This document shows positions 25,738 to 35,559 of a DNA stretch of 64,000 nt, in pieces. The DNA is from Vesta saturnalis. Lineage: Eukaryota > Arthropoda > Insecta > Coleoptera > Lampyridae. The notes under the pieces were generated by a model, which saw only the letters and a list, made by a program, of their open reading frames with translations, did not search any database and was not told the DNA's origin. Position 1 is the stretch's first letter, and every line of letters begins with the position of its first letter. Both the position numbers and the translations under genes were made by a program. The stretch is from NCBI GenBank assembly GCA_036346205.1, contig JARFJB010002039.1, forward strand, positions 62,001 through 126,000, given 5' to 3'.

Positions 25738-26480
25738 TTAATTGGGTTAGTCGGCCTATTTCCACAGTTTTGTTCGCTTTTTAACGCGACGTTTCGGAAG
25801 CGGACTCTTCCGCCATCAGGCTTTCCTGCGTAGGACTGTTTTTCCGCACTTGAGTCGGATTTTTTTCCCAAGCACTTGACTACTCTCAGATTCGAACTTG
25901 GTACCTTTGAGTTGTGAGTCTGACACCTTTACCGCTAAGCCACTGAGTAATCCAATACATATTATTTAGAACTTATATACATATTAAACTTTTTTCGTGG
26001 TTGCGCAGTAGTTTATTGCGCATGCTGCGCCGTAACCTATTGCGCCGAGCAGCAGACCACTCAAAAGTGAGAACTCAGGAGCATAAGAACAACATTCGCA
26101 AGGGCACCAGGAATCACCGAACATATCTGGAACAAAGACGCGAAGAGCTTAGGAGCAACACATCGGCGCAATAGGTTACGGCGCAGCATGCGCAATAAAC
26201 TACTGCGCAACCACGAAAAAAGTTTAATATGTATATAAGTTCTAAATAATATGTATTGGATTACTCAGTGGCTCAGCGGTAAAGGTGTCAGACTCACAAC
26301 TCAAAGGTACCAAGTTCGAATCTGAGAGTAGTCAAGTTCTTGGGAAAAAATCCAACTCAAGTGCGGAAAACAGTCCTTCGCAGGACAGCCTGATGACGGA
26401 AGCAGAGTCCGCTTCCGAAACGTCGCGTTAAAAAGCGAACAAAACTGTGGAAATAGGCCGACTAACCCAATTAACATATA
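25738..26480. mobile_element. Foldback element with tRNA-like arms, 743 bp
   Basis: Starts TTAATTGGGTTAGTCGGCC and ends in its inverse. Arms of about 310 bp (25738-26046 and 26165-26480) surround a spacer of about 118 bp. Each arm carries CGAAACGTCGCGTTAAAAAGCG or its inverse near the tip, then a tRNA-like segment, then GCGCAGCATGCGCAATA next to the spacer. The arms are nearly identical, so the insertion is young relative to the surrounding genes. It is nested in the Polinton. Family unknown. Confidence 0.8.
26258..26332 (+). other. tRNA-like segment in the right arm of the foldback
   Basis: TGGCTCAGCGG matches the RNA polymerase III A box and AGTTCGAATCT resembles the B box at normal spacing. 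GATTACT and AGTAGTC could pair as an acceptor stem. The anticodon-loop-like CTCACAA would read CAC (Val). The D and anticodon stems are poorly paired, so it is not a functional tRNA gene. The inverse copy lies at about 25,880-25,955. Confidence 0.5.
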
Positions 26481-27279
26481 ATTGTTGTTTACTACATTTC
26501 ATACACTAGATAATGTTATTCACCTTTTCTTTGTAAAAGTTTTATGTGATAATTATAAGGTTACATAGCAGTTTAATGGTTAAGTCAAAAATTGTGAATT
26601 TTTGTATATAGACTAAACAAATAGCAGCGCAAAAGATAGCAGTTCCAAATTTTCTGAAAACTAAAAAAATGTGGAAAAACTTTAAGGCATTCTTTTACTG
26701 TGAAATATTACTATCACGATATAAAACGTACATTTTTAATATTTACCAAATTAATTGAGCATCAAAATAGTATAACAGAACTTTAACATATTTGTAAATT
26801 GAAACAGGATTTGCAAATGTATGAATGCAATTGTGTCATTTGTATTGCATAAATACATGGTGTAAAGTTTTCAGATTTACATGCTTTTGGGAACTGTTTT
26901 GAATTTTACTTAACGCAAGCTTTTTCTCACTTTTAACTGTACTATATTTTCATACTTTATTTATATGCATGATATTTTACAATAAATAAATTTGTAACGC
27001 AACATGCACTTAAAATTTGCAAAAAGGACTACTTTAGTTTGATGTAGAAATTTATACATGAGTAAGTCAGACTTCCAGATGTTTTCAATTTTTTCCTTAA
27101 CGTAGATTATTTCACTTTTCTAGCGCTACTTGGACTATCACTCACATTTTTTAGCTGTAGTAAAATTTTTTGGATAATGAGAATAATTCTCGAAAAATAA
27201 TAAAAATATAAAAAACAATTTATATTTATTTTTACAATGAAAAGATACAATAAACTCCACAAAAAAAATATTAAACACA

Positions 27280-27888
27280 TCACACATCCATCCCTTCCAA
27301 CGTAAGCAATATATTTTCAGTCTTTAGTATATTTTGCCGCACACACTCTAAATATTGATTAGCCTCCTTCAGTTCTTTATTCAGTCTTTCCACTCGCCCC
27401 ATCCCCACCACCTCACTATTCAAATAGTCATTGTGAAGCTTTCGTAACCACCGAGTACTTGTTTCCCTAAATGCCTGAAGGGTTGGTGGATCCTGCTCAT
27501 CGTCCTGCTGTGTGAGGTGCCCTTCTATAAGAGCCAAATGTTTTCCTCCATATTGCAGGTTTCGCAACGGTGGTGGATGTGGGGGTGTTGCTATAACCGT
27601 GGTTGCTGGCGTTATGCTGAAAAAATGAATAATTTTATTTGTACTAAAAATTCTCTATAAATTAATGAAAGGAAAGTATAATATTAATTAAAATTGTACA
27701 TACCTCTCGAAATACTTCGAAAATTCATCCTCTACATCACTATCCCTGATGGAGATGATGGGGATGGTCTCTTCGAAGGGTGCTGGTTCTGCGGTGTTAT
27801 TTGATGGGCGCACCAGAACATCATGTAAAATACAAGGTTTTGCCTGTCTTTTTAGCGAAAGTTTAGATTGTTTACTGGGCGAAGCCAT
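27280..27888 (-). CDS. Spliced gene, 173-aa protein of unknown function
   Basis: Exon 1 (27888-27704) begins ATG and encodes a Ser/Lys-rich start and then an acidic stretch (SIRDSDVEDEFSKYF). A consensus donor AG|GTATGT follows. The acceptor TTCATTTTTTCAG ends at 27617 and exon 2 (27616-27280) continues in frame. The 87-nt intron carries in-frame stops. The spliced product is 522 nt including the stop. Exon 2 has a Pro-rich linker (ATPPHPPPLRN), a central helical segment around RWLRKLHNDYL and a C-terminal amphipathic helix (ERLNKELKEANQYLE). It is intact while most neighbours are broken. It faces away from the polymerase gene, and about 400 bp between the two could hold divergent promoters. 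I do not recognise the family. Confidence 0.65.
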
Positions 27889-27933
27889 TACTAATGGTGA
27901 ATAATTAATGAGTATTCAATTAAAACTTTAACG

Positions 27934-27942
27934 TTATATACA
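27934..27942 (-). promoter_or_regulatory. Possible TATA box for the spliced gene
   Basis: On the minus strand GTATATAAC lies about 45-50 nt upstream of the ATG at 27888, with an ACTCATT initiator-like sequence about 25 nt downstream of it. Confidence 0.35.
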
Positions 27943-28302
27943 CATAGATCTGTTAACGTTAACAAAATTGATAACAAGTGGAAGTGGCTAGTACAATGAC
28001 CTGAGCAAGCAAAGGTGACGAACTCTATTGAATGCAGCATTATCTAGACATGAGAAGGCATTTCGCATGATGTCAGCAAGGTTAAGTTAATGCATATTCT
28101 TAGTAAACGCCACAAAGTGCAATGTATGACCTCTGCAAGCAAAGGTGATGCAGCATAAGCCATGAGAACAGTATTGATGTCAAGGTTAATAGATGTTCCC
28201 CGTAAACGCTACAAAATGCAATCTGTGCATCTGTCTATGAACACTGAAGCTCTTGCAACAAGTTATAAGCAGCTTTGACCTTGAATGCTGGGTTTATATT
28301 AC

Positions 28303-28340
28303 TATATAACGAGATAAAGTGCAGTTTTGTACCAGTCAGT
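28303..28340 (+). promoter_or_regulatory. Core promoter of the polymerase gene: TATA box and TCAGT initiator
   Basis: TATATAAC at 28303-28310 and CCAGTCAGT with the initiator TCAGT at 28336-28340. The spacing of about 31-35 nt is right for a TATA/initiator pair, and TCAGT is the classic arthropod initiator. The polymerase reading frame opens about 150 nt downstream, after a TTTTCTTGCAG sequence at about 28,487 that could also be a splice acceptor in a 5' leader intron. Confidence 0.55.
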
Positions 28341-28487
28341 ATATTGCACTCCCGACTAGAATTGCAATTGTATACCTAAAGTACTTCTATAGTTACTTAA
28401 ATTTTTAATTTTTACATATTTTTTAAATATAATATTTGTTTCCATTGCTACATAATCGACAGCGCGTGTGCTTCATATTTTCTTGCA

Positions 28488-31400
28488 GTGTTGGATACAG
28501 TTTCGAAGGTAACTATGAGTAAGTGTATACCCAGTAGTAGTACTATTGTTAATTTAACAAGAAGTATTATTCCATTGTTGAAAACCAAAAATGAATTTGT
28601 AAAGCACATCCGTATAATTCACACTAATATTAAGCTATTGCAAGATATAATTCAAAATAAAATTTATTTAGAGACATGCGAAAATTTGCTTAAACTCGAA
28701 AGTAATTTATCATTGCTAAGGTGTTGTCTTATAAGAGTTAAACAGTTAAAGAGTGCTTCAGAAAAAACAGGTAGTGGAAATGTCAATATCACTAAAAAGC
28801 GTACACGAAAATTAAGTTGGTACTCTTTAGATTCATGTTTTAATGGTAGGTTACTTACTGGAATTATAGTCAATATAGCAAACATCAAGGACCCTCTTAT
28901 TTTTTTACAAAATGCATACAATAGTTTTGCACGAAAGGTTAAATTATGCAAAGGCAATCGATGCTAAAGGTGAATGTCCTTTTAGTTGTGCAATTTTGTC
29001 CATCCTCAAAATCACGTTACCGAGTTGAAGACATTTACCATAAAAAATCATGCCATCAGTATTGCGACCAATTTACGTAAGTGGTATAATGAAAACGTTT
29101 ATTATAAATTACAGAAAAAATTAGAGGAGTTTTCCGAAAGGGATTCCGGTTGGGCATTACATGAGGTATTACATTTAAAGGTGAATATTAATAGATATGT
29201 CCCTTTCAACTTACGTTAAAGTTCCCTACTTTATAGCAGTAAAGCATGCGGTAGTGAATGTTAAAAATGACGATGAGTTTTGCTTCCTGTGGGCCGTTGT
29301 ATCGGCACTATATCCCGTACAACATCATTCAGATAGAGTTTACAGTTATCCTCATTTTAAGGATGTTTTGAATTATGATTCAATTCCCTTCCCCATTAAA
29401 TTAGATGATGTAAAAAAATTTGAACAGTTAAACAATATCTCCATTAATTTGTTTTGCAATCAGGGGACAGTTATATTATCATTTGTATTAAGTGAAAATC
29501 AAAATAGTGCGAGGGAACCCATAAAGCTTTTAGTACTTTCTGCTAATTATCAAGCTGCGGGTGATACTAATACAAAAAATAATACCGTTTATCATTTCAC
29601 GTGGATTAAAAACGTGTCAGCTCTTATTTCTAAACAACTATCGAATAAGGAGCACAAGAAATTCATTTGTTATCGATGTTTGAACCATTTTCCTTCAGAT
29701 CACGTTGCACAAAAACACATCATTCACTGTCATCAACTTAATCGATGCTCTGCTAAGCAGAAAAGTTTCTACAGTTCAAAAATTTCACATTCCAGGAAAA
29801 GGTGCCGTTTGTAATTTATGCAGATTTAGAAAGTATTTTGGAAAAGTGTACAAATGTAACGGACATAATAATACGATATTTTACTTCAAACATACACCCT
29901 TCAGCGTTGCTTACTACTTGAAGTGTTCATACAATGATTCTTTATCACGATTTAGACTTTATAGAAGAAACGATTGCATTCAATGGTTTGTTAAAGAGCT
30001 TCAAAGTATTGCACATTGGACTACCGAAATAATCAATAAAATAATACATATGGATACTTTAACTCCCTATCAGGTTGAGCACTTTGAAATCACCGAGATT
30101 TGCCACATTTGCGAAAAACCATTTACTGATTATGATATAAAAGTTAGGGATCACAACCATTTCACTGGTGCATTTCGAGGAGCATCACATCAGAATTGTA
30201 ACCTAAACTATAAAGACTCCCACATTCTGCCAGTCGTTTCATAATTTGTCAGGTTATGATAGTCATTTCCTCATTAGAGAATTGGCTACTGTTCCCGGTG
30301 AGATTTCACTGCTACCCATAAGCAAAGAAAGATAAATGTCTTTCACGAAAGTAATGCAAGGCACTAAAATTAGGTTTAGATTTATTGACTCTTTCAGGTT
30401 TATGAGTAGCAGTATTGAAAAGTTGTCGGACTATTTGGAAAATAGTAAAAAAATGATTGCCCACGCTAATTGTAACAATGCCGAAGAATTTTCGCTACTA
30501 GTTCGCAAAGGTGTGTTTCCTTATGAATATCTCGATTCTTGGGAAAAATTAAGCGAGGCCAGACTCTCTCCCAAGGAAGCGTTTTTCAGTATCTCACTAA
30601 TGAGGGAATCAATGATGCGAGTTTTGCACATGCAATTAATGTTTGGAACAGATTTAATATTAAATCGTTAGGGGATTACTCGGATTTGTATCTAAAAACG
30701 GACGTTCTAGTGTTAGCAGACATTTTCGAAAACTTTCGACAAACTTGTTTAAGTACTTACAAACTTGATCCTCTGCACTATTATACAGCCCCCGGTTTGG
30801 CATTCGATGCTATGCTTAAAATTACGCAAGTACAGTTAGAACTATTTACAGACATTAATATGCTGATGTTTATTGGGAGAGGAATTAGAGGTGGTGTTGC
30901 TCAATGTTCTAATCGATATGCTAAAGCTAACAATAAGCACATGGAGGAAAAACTTGATCCCACTTCCGAAAGTGTATATTTAATGTACTACGACGTAAAT
31001 AATTTATATGGAGCCACCATGTCAGAATTTCTACCATTTGGTGATTTTTCTCTTGTTGATAATTTTGAAACTTTAGATTTAATAAACCATCCCGATGATT
31101 CGGAAATTGGCTATATAGTCGAGTGTGATTTAGACTATCCCATAGAATTACATGAGAGTCACAGTGATCTACCATTAGCACTCGAACATATGGTACCACC
31201 CGTATCTGATTCCAAAATGAAAAAATTATTGCTTACATTGTATCCTGAACATAATTATGTAATTCATTACAGAAATTTGAAAGTATATTTAAAAAATGGA
31301 TTAAAGTTGGTAAAAGTACACCGTATATTACGTTTTCAACAGTCCCCATGGTTAAAAAAATATATCGATTTAAATACCACCATGCGCCAGCAATCTCAAA

Positions 31401-32148
31401 ATGAATTTGATAAGAATTTTTATAAATTAATGATTAATAGCGTTTTTAGGAAGATGATGGAAAATGTACGTAAACATAAGGATATACGTTTAGTAACGAA
31501 ATGGGAGGGTCGCTATGGTGCTCATGCTTACCAAATTTTCATAGTTGTACAATATTTGATAATGATATGCTTATCATTCAAATGAATAAGCTAGAAGTAT
31601 ATTTCAATAAACCTATATATGCAGGATTCAGTGTTTTAGACGTTTCAAAAACTTTTTATACAATTTTCATTACGGTTACACGCTATCCAAGCGTCATATA
31701 CGCCTTTTCAGTTCCCGATATCTATGAATGCATTAAAGAGGACATTGGTAAATTCGATACATCTGATTATAGCCCCAACAATATCTTTGGAATTCCATTA
31801 GTAAATAAAAAAGTCCCTGGCTTAATGAAAGATGAAAATCATGGCGCGATTATGTTGGAATTTGTAGGACTTCGCGCAAAAATGTATGCTTACATGGTTG
31901 ATGAAAAAGTTGTAACAAAATAAAAGGGTTCTACCCGCGCAAGCGTCAAACAGATTACGATAAATGATTATAAACATGTTTTGTTTGATGGTGACGTAAT
32001 AAGGCGTTATCAGCATCTGATAAGATCAAAGAAACATTATGTGTTTACAATCAAACAGAATAAAGTAGTACTTAATCCTTGTGATGATAAACGATTAGTA
32101 AATTTCAATTTCACTGGTACTAGACCTTGGGGATTTAACTTTACATAG
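28488..32148 (+). pseudogene. polB: Protein-primed DNA polymerase B of the Polinton, inactivated
   Basis: Fragments in order: N-terminal extension (28488-28967); SGWALHEVLHLKVNINR (near 29,140); VNVKNDDEFCFLWAVVSALYP; a C2H2-like CYRCLNHF segment; exonuclease motif I in VIYADLESIL (29,811-29,840); an endonuclease VII-like CHICEKPF...RDHNHFTG...NCNLNY module (30,095-30,215); exonuclease motif II in FHNLSGYDSHF (30,240); polymerase motif A in YYDVNNLYG (30,987); motif B in KNFYKLMINSVF (31,412, with the usual Gly changed to Arg). The YTDTDS motif C expected near 31,690 is deleted. Frameshifts or stops lie near 28,950, 29,210, 29,805, 29,885, 30,242, 30,330, 30,595, 31,520 and 31,921. The C-terminal segment ends near 32,148. 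Role: replication of the element from terminal-protein-primed ends. Confidence 0.93.
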
Positions 32149-32189
32149 CATTTTATTCGTCTTCTGTTTCAGAAAACAATTTTATCATT

Positions 32190-32919
32190 ATGAACAGTCT
32201 TGAAGACAAATTACAGGAAGAGCTATGGTACAGTAGTGATAAAATCTACAGAAAATACCTGAAGCGTTCTTTGTTGGAAGTCCTCCCCCGAAAGCTATTT
32301 ATTTGTACTGAATATATTACAATATATTGTTATTCCTGATGAGTGTTTTTACTGGTGTGCTATAAACTCAAAGTGTGCAAATGAAATTATTAAGACATTA
32401 TTTGATAAAAAAATTAAATTAGACGATACCATTGAAAGTTTTATGAAATTGTGTACTGATAAAGGCTATAATTCATTAACTTTTGATAAAGTAGATAGGA
32501 TCTTAGACGATATGAGTGTACTTGGTGACATACCGCTTAAAATGTACCTATATGATTTATTAAGGGTTCATGATTCAACAAGTGTTAAATCTACTTTAGA
32601 AAATATTGCTTACAAGGACACTGTATTTATTATAACTGAATGTATTGAGAAATCGGCATATTATGCTAACTGCAAGTGCCTCGATATTTTGATTGAAATA
32701 TTATTAGAACAAAATATCAACTATAAGTTTCAACCGTGGGAAAACGATGAGCACCACAAGATTTATTACTGGATACTAGACACCATCAATAAAGGTGAAA
32801 CAAATTCAAATTCCTGCTTGGGATGGAGGTGTGGGCCAGATTCGGGTATATGGCCATCCAGTAAGTTAAGTGATTATAGAAGTACTTTAGGTTCACTTTA
32901 TAAGATAATGAAATTTTAA
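32190..32919 (+). pseudogene. Unknown Polinton ORF after the polymerase, one frameshift
   Basis: Starts at ATG 32190 (MNSLEDKLQEELWYSSDKIY) and breaks near 32,325. The frame that takes over runs to the stop at 32,919 and would give about 240 residues in total. The second part is helix-rich (ESFMKLCTDKGYNSL, then AYYANCKCLDILIEILLEQN), loosely like an ankyrin-type helical repeat, but I cannot assign it. It lies 40 bp past the polymerase end on the same strand and is followed by AATAAA at 32921 and 32941, so it may share the polymerase transcript. Confidence 0.5.
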
Positions 32920-32920
32920 A

Positions 32921-32946
32921 AATAAATATAATATTTAAAAAATAAA
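32921..32946 (+). terminator. Polyadenylation signals at the convergence point
   Basis: Two AATAAA hexamers (32921-32926 and 32941-32946) directly after the last plus-strand stop. The minus-strand integrase gene ends about 110 bp further right, so plus and minus transcription units meet here. Confidence 0.5.
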
Positions 32947-33055
32947 ATACTATTATTTTTTGTGTGTCTGTTTTATTTCATCTAAGAGCTACATCCTTTT
33001 CTACAAACTATATAACTAATATAAGTAATTTGTTTCACAAAGTACAGGTTAAATG

Positions 33056-33944
33056 TTATAAAACAATATCATCCTTATTGATCCATGATCTTTCATCCAA
33101 TCCCCACCACTTTACGAATAACTTATTATTCTTGGAGCGAAGCACTTTTTCTACTAGATATACATCGGGATACTTTGGTTTTTATAATTCATGTTCATAA
33201 AACCCTCCCAGTACAGGCTTTCCCTTCATGTCTTCCAGCATGTACGTAGTGGGGTTAGCAATGCGAACTTTCACGAATCTTAAATAGTTCACTAGACCAA
33301 TTGGGTGTGTATCCTTTGGCGAAAATATTTTTTAATTTACTGATTCGTACTATGCCACCCACAGAATATCGATTCCTATCGAATATTTTTATGTTAGTTT
33401 AAGACTCTAGCTCTGTATGATTACCAACATCTTTGGACTTCATTCCGATAGTTCTATGCTTACGATTGTTATAATACATGGTTATGGTATCAATTGTATC
33501 AATCCATTTGTATTTGCCTTGTAGGCTGAATGACTTATATAGAGCACCCTTAATGGTTCTGGTAACACGTTCCGAAATTGCAGCCTTCTTTGTGCTATAG
33601 GTGGAGTAATGATTGACTCCATAACGATGCATTCGCTTAGTAAAGTGATCATTGTAGAATTCTTTTCCTGCATCTGTCTGCAAATTGGTAGGTTTCCGTC
33701 CTTTTTTGAAGATTGTTTGCATGGCCTTGGTAACTTCTTGACCTGTTTTCGTTTTTAATCCTTTAGTCCATAAGTATTTCGAAAAACAGTCGATAACCAC
33801 TAATATATACTTATAGCCCTTATTTTGTTTGGCATATGTGTTAAATTCAGCTAAATCTGCTTGCCAAAGATCATCAAAACCTCTAGTTATTGTTCGCCTT
33901 CGTGCAGATTTGTGCAATTCGTTGACGAGTTGTAATTTGGACAT
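33056..33944 (-). pseudogene. int: Polinton integrase (retroviral type, DDE) with chromodomain, broken at the C-terminal part
   Basis: The open part (33944-33399) holds the catalytic core: first Asp in FDDLWQADLAEF, second in NLQTDAGKEFYN, Glu in AAISERVTRT, with 33 residues between the second Asp and the Glu. All three are intact. It continues with YKWIDTIDTITMYYNNRKHRTIG. The C-terminal part follows in other frames: SVGGIVRISKLKNIFAKGYTPNW (SH3-like), then VYLVEKVLRSKNNKLFVKWWGLDERSWI, a chromodomain, ending with TAA at 33058-33056. Lesions: the stop at 33,399 and at least one frameshift near 33,265. Role: inserts the element and makes the 6-bp duplication; the chromodomain probably guides target choice. 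Confidence 0.93.
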
Positions 33945-34340
33945 GGTGCTAATTTATCCACAATTTCTTTAAGTTGATGTGGTTTTTCCTCCAGCGCTAG
34001 ATGAGCGTTAGCGTTTCCTTTGAAAGTTTTCTGAACTGCTTGCAAACAGAAATCAAGGTATCCTTTACTTATACCATCACCATCTTCTTCTGGGTCAGCC
34101 AACTATGTCAAACGATTTCCATCCAAATCGAACCTTGTTGATAAATAGTATTGCTGCGTGATGACATCTTGAGGAACTATGGGATCGGCCACATTACTGA
34201 GTCTCTTATTCTCAATATCAAATTGATTAGCATCAATCAGTTTAAACTGAGAGGTTAGTTTCTTGAATTGATACTGGACATATGAACGTCCAAATTTGTC
34301 AAGGGGTATTTTAGTTGTAACATGTCGACATCAATGCATT
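33887..34340 (-). pseudogene. Fibre-like repeat protein, probable minor virion component
   Basis: In the frame entering at about 34,335 the sequence contains KIPLDKFGRSYVQ and then two similar units, FDIENKRLSNVADPIVPQDV and FDLDGNRLT*LADPEEDGDG. The phrase NxADPxxPxDxxTxxYxx is the kind of repeat found in trimeric phage and virus tail-fibre or adhesin shafts. A TAG interrupts the second unit near 34,105. The final helical part ends at 33,887, overlapping the integrase start by about 57 nt in another frame. The start codon is not clear. Assignment to a fibre role is inference from the repeat only. Confidence 0.5.
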
Positions 34341-34344
34341 CTCA

Positions 34345-35440
34345 TTTATATTGTTTAAAAAGCGGTTGTTCGGTTTTTCAATGTATCCATCTTCATATAG
34401 TTCTTCTGCAATTGATATTATATCATTTACAAAACCTGTGTTTCCCGCTTTTTTTTCTGCCCACAAGACCTCCAGATCACGAATTAGTTCATGTATATCA
34501 TTTCAATATTTATATTCAATGGGTCTGTTTGTTAATTCCTTAAAAAACATAGCTCCACCTCCCTTGGTCGTGAGTGATGATGATAGCAAGGGTTTGATTA
34601 TTTGTATATACTTTCTGCTGCGGCTTCCTCGAATCTGTGCACTTACGTCATAATCTCGCCTTACTACATTCGAAGCCTCTAAAATAGTTCTATATTTTTT
34701 TCTATCTGTTGACTTTACTAGACTTAAATCAGGTTCATTCATAATAAGCAGATCATATAATCCTGGAGTCCCTTTATACGTGACACCTTAATAATTATAT
34801 CGTCTCCTTTAATTGTGATGGGCGTATTACCAAATGTCCATTTGTCAGTTTTGGTATCATAGTGGACTCCATACGTATGATCAATATCACCTTCAGCATT
34901 CTTCAAAATACGTTCAACATATATACGCGGCAATTCATTGTACTGCTCGAGAAATTCTTCTGAGATGGGTTCATTATGGGAATCATCTGCGATACTAGAC
35001 AGTTCTTCTTCTTCCTCCCCAGTATTAATCTCTCCCACGGAGGATGTATCTAAGAAAGATGGAAAGCTTGGGGGAGGATTTCTTTGAAAAAACGGAAGCT
35101 GAGCTAGTGGACTAGTATCACCCTTACTTGAATCACCTAATGCAGTGAGGCTTGGGGTCCGTTGAACTTGAGCTAGCGGACTAGTGGGGATAGTAGCGTG
35201 CTTCCTTGGAAATATGAATACGGGTCGTTTTTTGGGTTTAACGCCAATGGACTCCTTTTTAGGTGTTTTTTTATCGATTTTATTTACTATTTCAATTAGA
35301 GGTTCTATTAAAGGCTTATAAGTACTTTCGAATGTTCTTTCATTATCAATGCGAGCAGTCTTAATACTGTTATACTTCTGCTGTATTATTTTACGAGCCT
35401 GAATAATATTTTTCTTTAATATCATTTCCATGTTATCCAT
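34345..35440 (-). pseudogene. DUF8207-like Polinton protein, one frameshift
   Basis: Starts MDNMEMILKKNIIQ. The first about 60 residues are helical and basic, followed by a Ser/Pro-rich low-complexity linker with an acidic run (EEEEELSS). A conserved domain then contains DHTYGVHYDTKTDKWTFG. A single-base shift near 34,785 moves the frame to KGTPGLYDLLIMNEP, then KYRTILEASNVVRRDYD, and the C-terminal YKYWNDIHELI-like and EELYEDGYIEKP segments near 34,365. This layout matches proteins that I recall as annotated DUF8207 in arthropod Mavericks. The name is from memory, and the biochemical role is unknown. It is the gene between the ATPase and the fibre-like ORF. Confidence 0.65.
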
Positions 35441-35559
35441 TGTAGTAAAGCGGGTTTGCTGAACAGATACCGGTTTACCTCGAACAGATAGCTGTTTTCA
35501 CAAACAGATAGCTGTTAATACCTAAACAGATCGTTACCTACTAAACTACTGTAAGCAAT
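35441..35559. repeat. Spacer with short direct repeats ACAGATA
   Basis: Between the ATPase and DUF8207-like genes the spacer repeats GAACAGATACCGG, GAACAGATAGCTGTT and AAACAGATAGCTGTT at intervals of about 20-25 bp. The phrase ACCGGTTTACC also occurs in the repeat block near 62,830. Confidence 0.6.

Larger units (their letters stand above)
24010..26700. repeat. Five-copy subterminal repeat of about 110-130 bp in both orientations
   Basis: Copies centre on GCGCAAAAGATAGCAGTTCC and the neighbouring TTTTTGTATATAGACTA. Forward copies lie at about 24,018-24,150, 24,200-24,330 and 26,570-26,700. Inverted copies lie at about 25,412-25,545 and 25,550-25,680. The two inverted copies sit between the forward ones, so the block has duplicated and flipped. 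Copies 2 and 5 extend into AACTTTAAGG and AAAACGTACATTTTTAATATTT. Confidence 0.75.
23700..27270. other. Polinton left non-coding arm with nested repeats
   Basis: About 3.5 kb without a supported gene. It holds a five-copy repeat (described separately), a (TA)n tract, a foldback element and AT-rich sequence. The ORF at 25147-25350 has no recognisable features. Confidence 0.6.

Noticed and set aside
26258..26332. Functional tRNA-Val gene
   Set aside because: A and B boxes and a possible acceptor stem are present, but the D and anticodon stems do not pair well and the copy lies in a mobile palindrome.
29705..29890. Separate Cys-rich protein starting at 29705
   Set aside because: Its first part is a shifted frame of the polymerase; the exonuclease motif is read in another frame over the same bases.
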